A stretch of DNA of 64,000 nt from Actinomadura sp. WMMA1423 (GCF_006547145.1 NZ_CP041244.1:6448001-6512000); one strand, 5' to 3'. Positions 34,103 through 42,173 are shown, counted from the first letter of the stretch. The notes: generated from the sequence alone by a model not told the origin. Made by a program: numbers and translations.

Positions 34103-35091
34103 GGTCCCTCCTTCGTAGGCTGCGCGCCCGTCGTGGGCTGCGTACCGGTCACAAGTTCCCCGGGCCCCGGTTCATTCCCGGCGGCCGGGACCGTCCTGCC
34201 GAGCAGGAGCGCGATTCCCGCGTTGGCGAGGTCGGCGGCGGTCAGCAGCACCCGGGACGCGATCGCGACCACCACCGGGGCGCCCGGCGGCAGCACCGAC
34301 GACAGCACGAGCGTCATCGCCGCCTCCCGCGCCCCGATGCCGCCCGGCGCGATGAAGACGAGGAAGCCGGCCACGAACGCCAGCGCGTACGCCCCCGTCG
34401 CCAGGAAGGGCAGGCCCTTGCCGCCGCCGCCCGCGGCCGCGCACAGCAGCCAGGTGTGCACGCCGAACAGGGCCCAGCCGAGGACCGTCCACCCGACGGC
34501 CCTGAGCGTCGCGCCCAGGCTGACCGGATGCTCCAGCGGCGGCCGCCGCACGAGCCTGAGCATCAGGTCGAGCGCCCAGCTCACGATCTTCGGGTGCAGC
34601 ATCACCAGCAGGACGGGCGCCAGCAGGAACAGCCACCAGTACTCCCGGCGCGCCGCCGCCGACGTCAGCGGCAGCGTCACCGCCGCGACCGCGAGCCCGC
34701 ACGAGGTGGACGTGGCGACGGCCAGCAGCGTCGAGCCGAAGCTGCGCTCGGGCGGCACCCTGTGCTCGCGCGTCATCTCGATCTGGGTGACCAGCGCCCA
34801 CACCTTGCCCGGGACGTACTTGCCGAGCTGGCTGATCCCGGAGATCCGGAAGATGGCCCGCACCGGCAGCGGCGACCCGAGCCCGGCGAGGAACTCCCGC
34901 CAGCCGAGCATCCAGGCGAACAGGCCCGCCAGCCCCGCGGCGAACGCTCCCGCGAGCGTGACCCACGACATCTGCCGGAACGCGTTCACCGTGGCGTCCC
35001 ACTGGGAGGCCACGCTGTAGCCGCAGAACGCGAGCGCGAGCAGGACCAGGAGCACGCGCAGGCCCCGGACGGCGACGACCTTCATCTTCAC
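34099..35091 (-). CDS. flippase-like / lysylphosphatidylglycerol synthase TM-region family protein
   Basis: 330 residues with about eight helices. Conserved features of the UPF0104/AglD family are GISQLGKYVPGKVWALVTQIEM and FVAGFLVFIAPGGIGAREAAM. Members are thought to help flip or process lipid-linked sugars; none of the aminoacyl-transferase domain of MprF is present. The GTG at 35089-35091 lies 6 nt after a TACGCT -10-like element, suggesting a leaderless transcript; ATG 35085 is an alternative. It is coupled to trxA and divergent from a methyltransferase gene. Confidence 0.8.
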   Translation of the reverse strand: MKMKVVAVRGLRVLLVLLALAFCGYSVASQWDATVNAFRQMSWVTLAGAFAAGLAGLFAWMLGWREFLAGLGSPLPVRAIFRISGISQLGKYVPGKVWALVTQIEMTREHRVPPERSFGSTLLAVATSTSCGLAVAAVTLPLTSAAARREYWWLFLLAPVLLVMLHPKIVSWALDLMLRLVRRPPLEHPVSLGATLRAVGWTVLGWALFGVHTWLLCAAAGGGGKGLPFLATGAYALAFVAGFLVFIAPGGIGAREAAMTLVLSSVLPPGAPVVVAIASRVLLTAADLANAGIALLLGRTVPAAGNEPGPGELVTGTQPTTGAQPTKEGP

Positions 35092-35097
35092 CCGCCC

Positions 35098-35103
35098 AGC
35101 GTA
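35098..35103 (-). promoter_or_regulatory. -10 element, leaderless-type promoter of flippase-like gene
   Basis: On the minus strand TACGCT (fits TANNNT) ends 6 nt before the GTG start. No ribosome-binding site lies between. The same geometry is seen before fbiC and before the zincin gene. Confidence 0.45.
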
Positions 35104-35151
35104 GGCGAACGTGACCTCGCGGCCGTCCGCTCCGCCTAGAGTTGGGGAGCG

Positions 35152-35856
35152 ATGAAGATTTCGGATGTGGTCGCCTTCATGGGGCACCAGGTGCACGTGT
35201 GCCGGTACCGCGAGGCGGGGACGCTGCTCGATTGGATGGGGCGCGACCTGCGCGGCAAGCGGGTCCTCGACGTCGCGGGCGGTGACGGCTACTGGGCCGG
35301 CCGCGCGCGCCGGCGCGGCGCCGAGGCCGTCTCGATCGACCTGGCCCGCGGCAAGATGGTCTACGGGCGGACGCTCGCGCACGCCCCCGCGCTGGTCGAG
35401 TGCGACGCGCTGCGGCTCCCGTTCGCCGGCGGCTCGTTCGACGCGGTCCTGTCGGTCTGCGCGATCGAGCACTTCGACGACGGCGGCAGGTCGCTCGACG
35501 AGATGGCGCGGGTCCTCAAGCCCGGCGGTGAGATCTTCATGTCCGCCGACGTGCTGAGCCGCGCCGACGCCTGGCCGAAACTGCGCGACGCGCACAAGGC
35601 CAAGTACCACGTCCAGCACACCTACACCCACGACAGCCTCCGCAAGCTGATGGACGAGCGCGGCCTCGACCTCGTCGGGTACAGCTACCAGTTCCGCACG
35701 GCCGCGACCGAGCGCCTCTACCTGTCCCTTTCCACCTACGGGGGCAAGGTCGGCTTCAACGCGGCCGCTCCGCTGACGCCGCTCGTCGCGCTCGCCGACC
35801 GTGCGGCCCCGAACGAGCGCGGCAGCATCGTTCTGGTCCGGGCCCGAAAAAGATAG
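35152..35856 (+). CDS. class I SAM-dependent methyltransferase
   Basis: 234 residues. Motif I is RVLDVAGGDGYWAGRA; the acidic residue after strand 2 is in AVSIDLARGKM; motif IV region is FDAVLSVCAIEHFDDGG. The H-x-x-D-G-G form is common in methyltransferases of surface glycan or small-molecule pathways. ATG 35152 follows GGGGAG at about 4 nt. An imperfect hairpin follows the stop. It lies among glycosyltransferase genes, so sugar methylation is a reasonable guess, no more. Confidence 0.82.
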   Translation: MKISDVVAFMGHQVHVCRYREAGTLLDWMGRDLRGKRVLDVAGGDGYWAGRARRRGAEAVSIDLARGKMVYGRTLAHAPALVECDALRLPFAGGSFDAVLSVCAIEHFDDGGRSLDEMARVLKPGGEIFMSADVLSRADAWPKLRDAHKAKYHVQHTYTHDSLRKLMDERGLDLVGYSYQFRTAATERLYLSLSTYGGKVGFNAAAPLTPLVALADRAAPNERGSIVLVRARKR

Positions 35857-35888
35857 GGATGGGCAAAGACCTGAGCGCGTAAGTGGTG

Positions 35889-35914
35889 ATCGTGTGGGGA
35901 GAGCCCCTCACGAT
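35889..35914. terminator. hairpin terminator candidate
   Basis: ATCGTG-T-GGGG / CCCC-T-CACGAT forms an 11-bp stem with one T-T mismatch and a 4-nt loop, 33 bp after the methyltransferase stop. No T tract. Probably ends that transcript before the next gene at 36015. Confidence 0.55.
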
Positions 35915-36014
35915 GAATCGCGTGGAACGAGATCCGGCGAGTGCGCGCCCTCCGGGCGTACGCTCGAAGGGTAAAGAGTGATCTACGCCACCGCGCTGGA
36001 TGGGGGAGTGGACC

Positions 36015-37163
36015 GTGGCGCCTCGGATTCTGCTCGACGCCACCGCCGTGCCTGCCGACCGCGGCGGGCTCGGCCGGTACGTGGACGGGCTGCTGTGCGC
36101 CCTGCACCGGCAGGGCGCCGACCTCGCCGTAGCCTGCCAGCGCGCCGACGCCAAGCGCTATGAGGGCCTCGTGCCCGGCGCGCAGGTCGTCGCGGGCCCC
36201 GCTACGCTCTCGCACCGCGCCACCCGGCTGGCGTGGGAGCAGTCGGGCCTGCCGCACGTGGCCGCGCGCGTCGGCGCGGAGGTCATCCACCTGCCCACCT
36301 ACACGATGCCGGTGAGCGCGGGCCTGCCGACCGTGGTGACGATCCACGACGTGACGCTGTTCGCCGAACCGGAGCTGCACGACCCGGTGCGCACGTCCTA
36401 CATCAAGTCGGCGACCCGCACCGCGGCCCGCCGCGCCACCCGGCTGATCGCCCCGTCCCGCGCGACGCGCGACGAGCTGGTCGCCCTCCTCGGCGCCGAC
36501 CCGTCCCACATCGACGTCGCCTACCACGGCGTCGACCACGAGGTCTTCCACCGCCCCTCCGAGGCGGAGGTCAAGCACGTCTCCGACCGCCTCGGCCTGC
36601 ACGGCCGCCCCTACGTCGCCTACCTGGGCGCGCTGGAGCCGCGCAAGAACGTCCCGAACCTGATCCGCGGCTGGGTGAAGGCCTGCGCCGGCCGCGAGGA
36701 GGCCCCCGCCCTGGTCCTGGCGGGAAGCGGCGGCTGGGACGACGAGGTCGACGCGGCCCTCGCCACCGTCCCCCTGGAACTGCGCGTCCTGCGCCCCGGC
36801 TACCTGCCCTGGGCGGCCCTGCCCGGGTTCTTCGGCGGCGCTCTGGTCGTCGCGCTCCCGAGCCGCGGCGAGGGCTTCGGGCTGCCCGTCCTGGAGGCCA
36901 TGTCCTGCGGCGCGCCCGTCCTCACCACCCACCGCGGCCCCCTCCCCGAGGTCGGCGGCGACGCGGTCGCCTACACCGAACCCGACCCGGACGGCATCGG
37001 CGACGCCCTGGCCGCCCTGATCGACGACCCGCCGCGCCGCGCCGAGCTGGCCGAGGCCGCCCACACCCGCTCCGAGCGCTTCTCCTGGTCGGCGTCCGCC
37101 GAGGCCCACATGGCCTCCTACCAGCGCGCCGTGGAGCAGTACGCGAAGGCCCGCACCCACTAG
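36015..37163 (+). CDS. glycosyltransferase family 4 (mannosyltransferase-like)
   Basis: 382 residues. The opening VAPRILLDATAVPADRGGLGRY and THHrGP-type block LTTHRGPLPEVGGDAVAY are typical of WbaZ/MtfB-like GT4 enzymes that often add mannose or rhamnose. The donor signature is SRGEGFGLPVLEAMSCGAPVL, with YLGALEPRKNVPNLIRGW earlier. GTG 36015 was chosen because GGGGGAG lies 6 nt upstream; an ATG at 36000 overlaps that site. It is followed after 34 bp by the sugar-nucleotide pyrophosphorylase, so donor synthesis and transfer are probably co-expressed. Confidence 0.84.
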   Translation: MAPRILLDATAVPADRGGLGRYVDGLLCALHRQGADLAVACQRADAKRYEGLVPGAQVVAGPATLSHRATRLAWEQSGLPHVAARVGAEVIHLPTYTMPVSAGLPTVVTIHDVTLFAEPELHDPVRTSYIKSATRTAARRATRLIAPSRATRDELVALLGADPSHIDVAYHGVDHEVFHRPSEAEVKHVSDRLGLHGRPYVAYLGALEPRKNVPNLIRGWVKACAGREEAPALVLAGSGGWDDEVDAALATVPLELRVLRPGYLPWAALPGFFGGALVVALPSRGEGFGLPVLEAMSCGAPVLTTHRGPLPEVGGDAVAYTEPDPDGIGDALAALIDDPPRRAELAEAAHTRSERFSWSASAEAHMASYQRAVEQYAKARTH

Positions 37164-37197
37164 GCTCTCTCCTACCGCGCGTGGAGAAAGGAACCGA

Positions 37198-38265
37198 GTG
37201 GAAGCGATCCTCCTCGTGGGAGGTCAAGGCACCCGCCTGCGCCCCCTGACGATCTCCACCCCGAAACCCCTGCTCCCCACCGCGGGAGTGCCTCTGCTGG
37301 AGCATCAGCTGGTGCGTGCCCGCGACGCGGGCGTGGCCCGCATCGTGTTCGCCACGTCGTACCGGGCGGAGATGTTCAACGAGGCCTTCGGTGACGGCGC
37401 GCGGCTCGGTCTGGACATCGTCTACGTCACGGAGGACGAGCCGCTCGGCACCGCGGGCGCCATCCGCAACGCTTCCACCGCTCTGACGTGCGACGCCGAC
37501 AGTCCCGTACTCGTCCTGAACGGCGACATCCTGTCCGGGCATGACATCTCCGCTCAGGTCGCCGCGCACGAGAAGGGCGAGGCGGCGGTCACCCTCCATC
37601 TGACGCTCGTGGACGACGCTCGCCGCTACGGCTCGGTGCCGACCTCGCCGGACGGCCGCGTGCTGGACTTCGTGGAGAAGTCCCCGAACCCGCCCACGAA
37701 CCAGGTCAATGCCGGCTGCTACGTCTTCCGCCGCTCCGTGATCGACGCCATCCCCGCCGGACGAGTCGTGTCGGCGGAGTACGAGACCTTCCCCCAGCTG
37801 CTTGAGGCGGGCGAACCGGTCTGCGGTTACGTCGAGGCCGCGTACTGGCTGGACGTCGGGACCCCGGCCGCGTTCGTCCGGGGTGTCAACGACCTGGTCC
37901 TCGGCACCCTGCCGTCCCCGGTCGTCGAGGTGGGCGACAACGGCGTCCTTCTTTTGGAGAACTCCTCAGTCGCCGCCACGGCCCGGCTCGGCGGCGGCAC
38001 CTCGGTGGGCGCGGGAGCGCGCGTCGGCGCCGAGGCCACCGTCGAGTCGAGCGTCCTGTTCGATGACTCGGTGGTCGAGCAGGACGCGCGTGTCGTTCGA
38101 TCCGTGATCGGCCGCGGCGCCCGCATCTGCTCCGGAGCCGTCCTGGAGGACTGCGTCATAGGCGACGGCGTGACGGTGGGCTCCGGAAACCAGCTGCTCA
38201 ACGGCGCCCGCATATGGCCGAACGTGGAACTCCCACCGACCGCGATCCGCTTCTCCGCCGAGTAG
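37198..38265 (+). CDS. NDP-sugar pyrophosphorylase (mannose-1-phosphate guanylyltransferase type)
   Basis: 355 residues. The nucleotidyltransferase domain begins VEAILLVGGQGTRLRPLT (GGxGTRLxPLT signature), continues KPLLPTAGVPLLEH and has VLNGDILSG (metal-binding Asp) and FVEKSP. The C-terminal third (about 255-350) is a left-handed beta-helix of hexapeptide repeats (SVGAGARVGAEATVESSVLF). Actinobacterial homologues make GDP-mannose from mannose-1-phosphate and GTP; one lies near fbiAB in mycobacteria. GTG 37198 has AAAGGA 5 nt upstream. Together with phosphomannomutase (58505) and the SIS isomerase (60082) it would complete a GDP-mannose route. Confidence 0.87.
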   Translation: MEAILLVGGQGTRLRPLTISTPKPLLPTAGVPLLEHQLVRARDAGVARIVFATSYRAEMFNEAFGDGARLGLDIVYVTEDEPLGTAGAIRNASTALTCDADSPVLVLNGDILSGHDISAQVAAHEKGEAAVTLHLTLVDDARRYGSVPTSPDGRVLDFVEKSPNPPTNQVNAGCYVFRRSVIDAIPAGRVVSAEYETFPQLLEAGEPVCGYVEAAYWLDVGTPAAFVRGVNDLVLGTLPSPVVEVGDNGVLLLENSSVAATARLGGGTSVGAGARVGAEATVESSVLFDDSVVEQDARVVRSVIGRGARICSGAVLEDCVIGDGVTVGSGNQLLNGARIWPNVELPPTAIRFSAE

Positions 38266-38349
38266 TCTCGTGCCGCGAAGAGTCTTTCCGGTTCCATGGG
38301 ACCGGCTTTCGCAAAGTCTCCTCGAATAGCGAGACCTGGCGGGTGGCCC

Positions 38350-39534
38350 GTGACACAGGATTTGCTCATCAACCTTGTGGCCTCGGGGCTGGCCTTCACG
38401 CTGGGGGTGAGCGTGCGATCGGTGCGGCAGCGCATCAGGAACGCGAAGGAGTCGGCAGGGTCTCGCCGGATCAAGGAACAGCGTCATCCGCGTTTCACGC
38501 ATGGCTGGCTGCTGGAGTACTACCTCCGCAGAGACAGGCTGGACGACCTTTACCTGCTGGTGGACGGCAACCGCCGCCGGATAGTGCCGTTCCTCACCAA
38601 ACCGTCATGGACCGACCACGACTTCGACGAGAGCATCCTCCTGCGACAGGAGCCGCCTCATCGCCGGTCGGACGTCGAGGTGGACGGGGAGATCCTGAGG
38701 CGGCGCCGCGCCTATCTGGCGGTGGACGACGAGGACGGTGAGCCCTGGAACGATCTTCTGGCCGTGGTGCAGAAGGTCGAGGAGACCGAGGACGGCCCCC
38801 GTATCACGCTGGCCATGGCGGAGTACTTCCAGTTCCTGACGGCGTGCGGGGCCTTGGAGGACGAGACCTATGAGGCGGTTCGCAATCGGCGTAGCTCCAC
38901 ACCCATCAGGGACACGGTGCTCGGGAGCGTGAACGACGCGGCGCAAGCCCGCCGGGGAGCACACGGCTTCGGAATGCAGTGCGCGTTCGTCTTCTCCGAG
39001 GAAGGGCGGCTGCGGGTCCTGATCCAACGGCGTTCCCACTCGGTGTCGATCTACGGTGGCGCGCTCGCCGTCGTCCCCGTCTTCGGCTGCCAGTCGATGG
39101 ACCTGTCCGACCGGACGCCGGTCTCGATCTTCCACAACTTCCTGCGCGAGGTTTATGAGGAACTGTACGGAGGTGAGGAGGTCGAGAAGCGGGGAAACCG
39201 GGTCGATCCGACCTGGTTCTACCAGGAGCTTCCGATAGCCGGCCTCATCGCCGCGAGGGAGGCCGGGCGGATGGAGTTCCGGGTACTCGGCTTCGGATTC
39301 GATGGGCTGAACGGTGAAGTCGATGTCTGTGGTCTCGCTTATATCAAGGATCCCGGATTCGCGCGGCGGGAGCTCCCGACACTCAAAGCCAATTGGGAGA
39401 TTCAGGACATCAGCTGCTGGGACCTCTTCGGGGAGGACCTCACCGACGCAATGTTCGCGGGCGAGTTCTCGCCCGGAAGCGTGTACACGATCTCCGAGGC
39501 TCGGCGTCACCTTGCCGGTGCGGAGAACGCGTGA
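38350..39534 (+). CDS. membrane-anchored protein with degenerate Nudix-like domain, unknown function
   Basis: 394 residues, not recognised as a characterised family. A single N-terminal helix (LLINLVASGLAFTLGVSV, about 5-22) is followed by a basic stop-transfer segment. Residues 30-205 are soluble and charged. A second domain (about 215-380) contains SIYGGALAVVPVFG and, after a gap, FLREVYEELYG, which fits the REUXEEXGU core of a Nudix box; the upstream glutamate expected at the G-x5-E position is missing, so hydrolase activity is doubtful. GTG 38350 is preferred; an ATG at 38296 adds 18 residues. Codon use here is less GC-biased than in the flanking genes. The stop overlaps the methyltransferase start as GTGA, implying a functional pair. 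Confidence 0.6.
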   Translation: MTQDLLINLVASGLAFTLGVSVRSVRQRIRNAKESAGSRRIKEQRHPRFTHGWLLEYYLRRDRLDDLYLLVDGNRRRIVPFLTKPSWTDHDFDESILLRQEPPHRRSDVEVDGEILRRRRAYLAVDDEDGEPWNDLLAVVQKVEETEDGPRITLAMAEYFQFLTACGALEDETYEAVRNRRSSTPIRDTVLGSVNDAAQARRGAHGFGMQCAFVFSEEGRLRVLIQRRSHSVSIYGGALAVVPVFGCQSMDLSDRTPVSIFHNFLREVYEELYGGEEVEKRGNRVDPTWFYQELPIAGLIAAREAGRMEFRVLGFGFDGLNGEVDVCGLAYIKDPGFARRELPTLKANWEIQDISCWDLFGEDLTDAMFAGEFSPGSVYTISEARRHLAGAENA

Positions 39535-40349
39535 TCTCCTGCGACCCGTGCACACTATGTCGCGGCACGATGCGAGAGACCCAATTCGGATTGGCCATGG
39601 GCACTGTGGTGCGATGCCTCGGCTGCTCGCTGGTCTCCATGGTGGGAGGTGACGGAGATCTGGTGCGCTGTGCCTATGACGAGGACTACTACAGGCGGGC
39701 GGGCGCGCCTGGCCCCGGCTACGGCGACTACTTCGGTGCGGAGGCCGAGGCCCGCCGGCAGATCTCGTCCACGCTGGCGGATGTGGTGCTTGCGCTGGCA
39801 CCAGTAGCGCAACGGGTGCTTGACCTGGGCTGCGGTGGCGGGTTCCTTGTCAATGAGCTGGCCAAGCGCGGTATTGCCGCAACGGGGGTGGACGGTTCCC
39901 GCCACGTGATCGAGCGAGCACGGGAGAGCGTCGGCGGTGGGAGCTTCCTGCATGCGGACATTGGCGCCCCCTGCGTCGCGGCCCGCGCATCCTTCGACGT
40001 GATCACCATGATCGACGTGATCGAGCACCTTCCCGATCCGGTCGCGGCCTTGAGGCAGGCAGCGAGCTTGGCGGCCCCCGGAGGAGTGATCGTGCTGCTC
40101 ACCCCGCGCTACGGCGACCGCCTGCTCGCCGAACAGGGTGCCGCCTACGTCCATTTCAACAGCGATCACATGTACTACTTCACCGAGGAGACGCTGCGGG
40201 CCGTCATCGCACAGGGCACCGGTCAGTGCACGATCGACGTTGAAGACGTTCTCGTGCTGGCGCGCGAGCGGGAGGTGGACGTCCCCGCCTCCATGGCCCG
40301 CAAGTACACCGTCGAGCGAGAAAGTATGCTTGCCGTCGTAAGACTCTGA
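39531..40349 (+). CDS. class I SAM-dependent methyltransferase with N-terminal zinc ribbon
   Basis: 272 residues. Cysteines C4, C7, C10, then C29 and C32 (CDPCTLC ... RCLGC) form a likely zinc ribbon, a layout shared with sugar C-methyltransferases and some RNA or protein methyltransferases. The Rossmann motif I is VLDLGCGGGFLVNELA; ITMIDVIEHLPDPVAAL is the motif IV/V region. A Y-rich stretch (HFNSDHMYYFTEETL) near the C-terminus resembles enzymes acting on nucleotide sugars. The GTG start is embedded in the stop of the Nudix-like gene. The stop abuts the convergent gene at 40350 with no gap. Substrate unknown. Confidence 0.75.
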   Translation: MISCDPCTLCRGTMRETQFGLAMGTVVRCLGCSLVSMVGGDGDLVRCAYDEDYYRRAGAPGPGYGDYFGAEAEARRQISSTLADVVLALAPVAQRVLDLGCGGGFLVNELAKRGIAATGVDGSRHVIERARESVGGGSFLHADIGAPCVAARASFDVITMIDVIEHLPDPVAALRQAASLAAPGGVIVLLTPRYGDRLLAEQGAAYVHFNSDHMYYFTEETLRAVIAQGTGQCTIDVEDVLVLAREREVDVPASMARKYTVERESMLAVVRL

Positions 40350-40622
40350 TCAGTTCGCGAGGTAACCGGCCACGTGCGACGCCGCCCGGGCTAGGTCATC
40401 AGCGGGCGCATGGCCGCCGGGCCAGACGAACAACCAGCCTTTTCCAGGGTTACGAATGCAGGCGACCAGGACCGTCCTGTGATTCCTGTGAGGGTGCGGC
40501 TTGACGCAGCGCAGTAGCGACGTGCCGTAGGCCTGCGAAACCCAAGAGGGGAATCCACGGCGCTCAAGTTTCCTGCCCAGCGCGGTGAGGAGATCCAGCC
40601 GCTGACGTTCCCACCGCTTCAT
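40350..40622 (-). CDS. small hypothetical protein
   Basis: 90 residues, basic, beginning MKRWERQRLDLLTALGRKLE. The second half holds RTVLVACIRNPGKGWLFVWP and ends DDLARAASHVAGYLAN. No transmembrane helix. The ATG overlaps the stop of the ATP-binding gene (ATGA), so it is coupled to it. Similar small proteins with W-x-F-x-W-P segments accompany anti-sigma-like ATPases in actinomycetes, where they are unnamed; this is from memory. Function unknown. Confidence 0.6.
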   Translation of the reverse strand: MKRWERQRLDLLTALGRKLERRGFPSWVSQAYGTSLLRCVKPHPHRNHRTVLVACIRNPGKGWLFVWPGGHAPADDLARAASHVAGYLAN

Positions 40623-41023
40623 GAAAGGAGACAACGCGCCCACACGACCTTGCCTCCATCCGGGGCGGAGCGGTGGCCCCAGCTCTCGGCGAGATGCTCG
40701 ACGATCTGCAGACCGCGGCCGTTGACGTCGTCCTTTCGGGCCTTCCTCCGGCGCGGGACGCCTGAACCGACGTCCGCGACCTCGATGGTGAGGACGCCAG
40801 GGCGGAGGCTGAGACTGAGGGTGATCATGCCCTGGCCGGCGGTGAGGGCGTTGGTGAGGAGTTCGCTGACGATGAGCGTCACGTCGTCCGCCAACACGGC
40901 CAGTCCCCATTTGTTCAGGTGGACCTCGGCTAGGTCGCGGCCCAGTTGCACCGATGACGGGACGGGGAAAAGGTCCCGTCGGAACTCCTCGTGAACACCG
41001 CAGTGCCCCATCGTGATCGACAT
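40619..41023 (-). CDS. anti-sigma-like ATP-binding protein (HATPase, RsbW/AbaA-type)
   Basis: 134 residues, a stand-alone GHKL ATPase. The N box is VSELLTNALTAG; the G1 box is IEVADVGSGVP; the G2 region is DVNGRGLQIVEHLAESWG. No kinase dimerisation domain is present, so it resembles RsbW/SpoIIAB serine kinases and the many small ATPases paired with DUF397 and HTH genes in actinomycetes (abaA/whiJ-type loci). Probably a cytoplasmic regulator acting by protein contact. It is divergent from the HTH gene across a symmetric site at 41045. Confidence 0.82.
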   Translation of the reverse strand: MSITMGHCGVHEEFRRDLFPVPSSVQLGRDLAEVHLNKWGLAVLADDVTLIVSELLTNALTAGQGMITLSLSLRPGVLTIEVADVGSGVPRRRKARKDDVNGRGLQIVEHLAESWGHRSAPDGGKVVWARCLLS

Positions 41024-41044
41024 CTCGCTCTATGGATTCGGATC

Positions 41045-41063
41045 CTGTGACTTTCGCTCACAG
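41045..41063. promoter_or_regulatory. CTGTGA-N7-TCACAG inverted repeat
   Basis: Perfect 6-bp arms (41045-41050 and 41058-41063) lie in the divergent promoter between the anti-sigma-like ATPase and the HTH regulator. The core resembles a CRP site (TGTGA-N6-TCACA) but the spacer is one base longer. It is as likely to be the operator of the adjacent HTH protein. Confidence 0.42.
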
Positions 41064-41151
41064 CGTGGGGCGAGATTGCTACGTTCGGTAGTTGGCTGCG
41101 GACATTGCATACCTGGAGGTTCCCGTTGGGTGTCGCGGACTCGCTCGACCG

Positions 41152-41904
41152 ATGGACTCGCACTGGCACTGGATGGCCTATGACCTGCGCAGACACAGGT
41201 TGCAGGAAGGGATTTCGCAGGCCCGGCTAGGGCGTGTGATCGGTGCCGCGAAGCAGACCGTATGCAACTACGAGGCGAACGAGCGGCGCCTCACCGAGGA
41301 CCAGACCAAGATCCTTGACCGCCGCTGGGACACCGGAGGCCACTTCCAGCGCCTGCTGATGTACGCCCGTCGCGCCTACGATCTCAACGGTCACCGCCAG
41401 CACCAGAGGTACGAGGCGCAGGCGTCAGAGCTTCGGATCTTCGGCCTCGCCATCGTCCCCGGGCTGCTCCAGACCGAGGCATACACGCGAGCGCTGTTCA
41501 CCGCCGCGAGGTCAAGGCAGGTCGAGAAGCAGGTGGCGTTGAGACTGGCCCGTCAGGAGGCACTCTCGCGTCTCGACCCGCCCGAAGTCTGGGTGCTGCT
41601 GGACCAGGCGGTCCTCGACCGGCCGATCGGTGGCCGCCGCGTCATGGCCGAGCAGTTGGCGAGGCTTCGAGAGCCCACCGAGATGCCCAACGTCATCATC
41701 CGCGTCGTTACCCGGTCGGTGGGGGCGTACTTCGGACTCATGGGGGCCTTTGAGGTGCTTACCGTCGAACACGGCGATGTCGCGTATGTCGAGGCGTTGG
41801 GCAGTGGCAGACTGGTGCTCGATACCGCCGAGGTGCGGACGTTCGGGAAAGGCTTCGAACTCATCGCCGCGCAGGCGCTCCCCGAGGTCCCTCGCGCCGA
41901 CTGA
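41152..41904 (+). CDS. XRE-family HTH protein with DUF5753 (WhiJ-like)
   Basis: 250 residues. Residues 10-60 form a helix-turn-helix (QEGISQARLGRVIGAAKQTV, then NYEANERRLT). Residues 85-245 are the DUF5753 effector domain (EASELRIFGLAIVPGLLQTE-type; here ELRIFGLAIVPGLLQTEAYT, followed by VWVLLDQAVL and PNVIIRVV). Such proteins, including Streptomyces WhiJ, repress development-related genes with a partner DUF397 protein, whose gene follows after 25 bp. The start is uncertain: ATG 41152 opens close to the HTH, while a TTG at 41092 lies 6 nt after a TACGTT -10-like element and could be a leaderless start. Confidence 0.82.
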   Translation: MDSHWHWMAYDLRRHRLQEGISQARLGRVIGAAKQTVCNYEANERRLTEDQTKILDRRWDTGGHFQRLLMYARRAYDLNGHRQHQRYEAQASELRIFGLAIVPGLLQTEAYTRALFTAARSRQVEKQVALRLARQEALSRLDPPEVWVLLDQAVLDRPIGGRRVMAEQLARLREPTEMPNVIIRVVTRSVGAYFGLMGAFEVLTVEHGDVAYVEALGSGRLVLDTAEVRTFGKGFELIAAQALPEVPRAD

Positions 41905-41929
41905 TCGAGCGCATGATGGAGCACATGAG

Positions 41930-42127
41930 ATGACCCCCCAGGTCAACTGGCGAAAGTCGAGTTACAGCGGCATGACCGACAACTCGAGTTGTGTGGAGAT
42001 CGCCCGGTTGACGGGTGCTGTGGGTGTCAGAGATTCCAAGGACCCTGGTGTGGGGAGTCTGGTGCTGTCCGTCGAGTCGTTCGGTGGGTTGGTGGCTCGT
42101 ATCAAACAGGACGAGCTTGGTCACTGA
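41930..42127 (+). CDS. DUF397 domain protein
   Basis: 65 residues, a single DUF397 domain: VNWRKSSYSG near the start, SSCVEIARL, VGVRDSKDPG and the C-terminal FGGLVARIK. These are the usual landmarks. It is the customary partner of DUF5753 HTH proteins and is thought to antagonise the repressor. ATG 41930 has GGAG 8 nt upstream. It completes the ATPase/HTH/DUF397 triad here. Confidence 0.88.
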   Translation: MTPQVNWRKSSYSGMTDNSSCVEIARLTGAVGVRDSKDPGVGSLVLSVESFGGLVARIKQDELGH

Positions 42128-42173
42128 GTCTTTCTGAGGGGTGCGGTTCTCCGCCGACGACTGAGGGGACGGC

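Noticed and set aside
38296-38349. ATG 54 bp upstream as start of the Nudix-like membrane protein
   Set aside because: It adds a basic leader without a ribosome-binding site; GTG 38350 opens directly before the membrane helix. Kept only as an alternative.
38350-40349. Calling the Nudix-like/methyltransferase pair an anti-phage system
   Set aside because: No nuclease, helicase, toxin or cyclic-nucleotide enzyme is present in either gene; only architecture and location hint at it.
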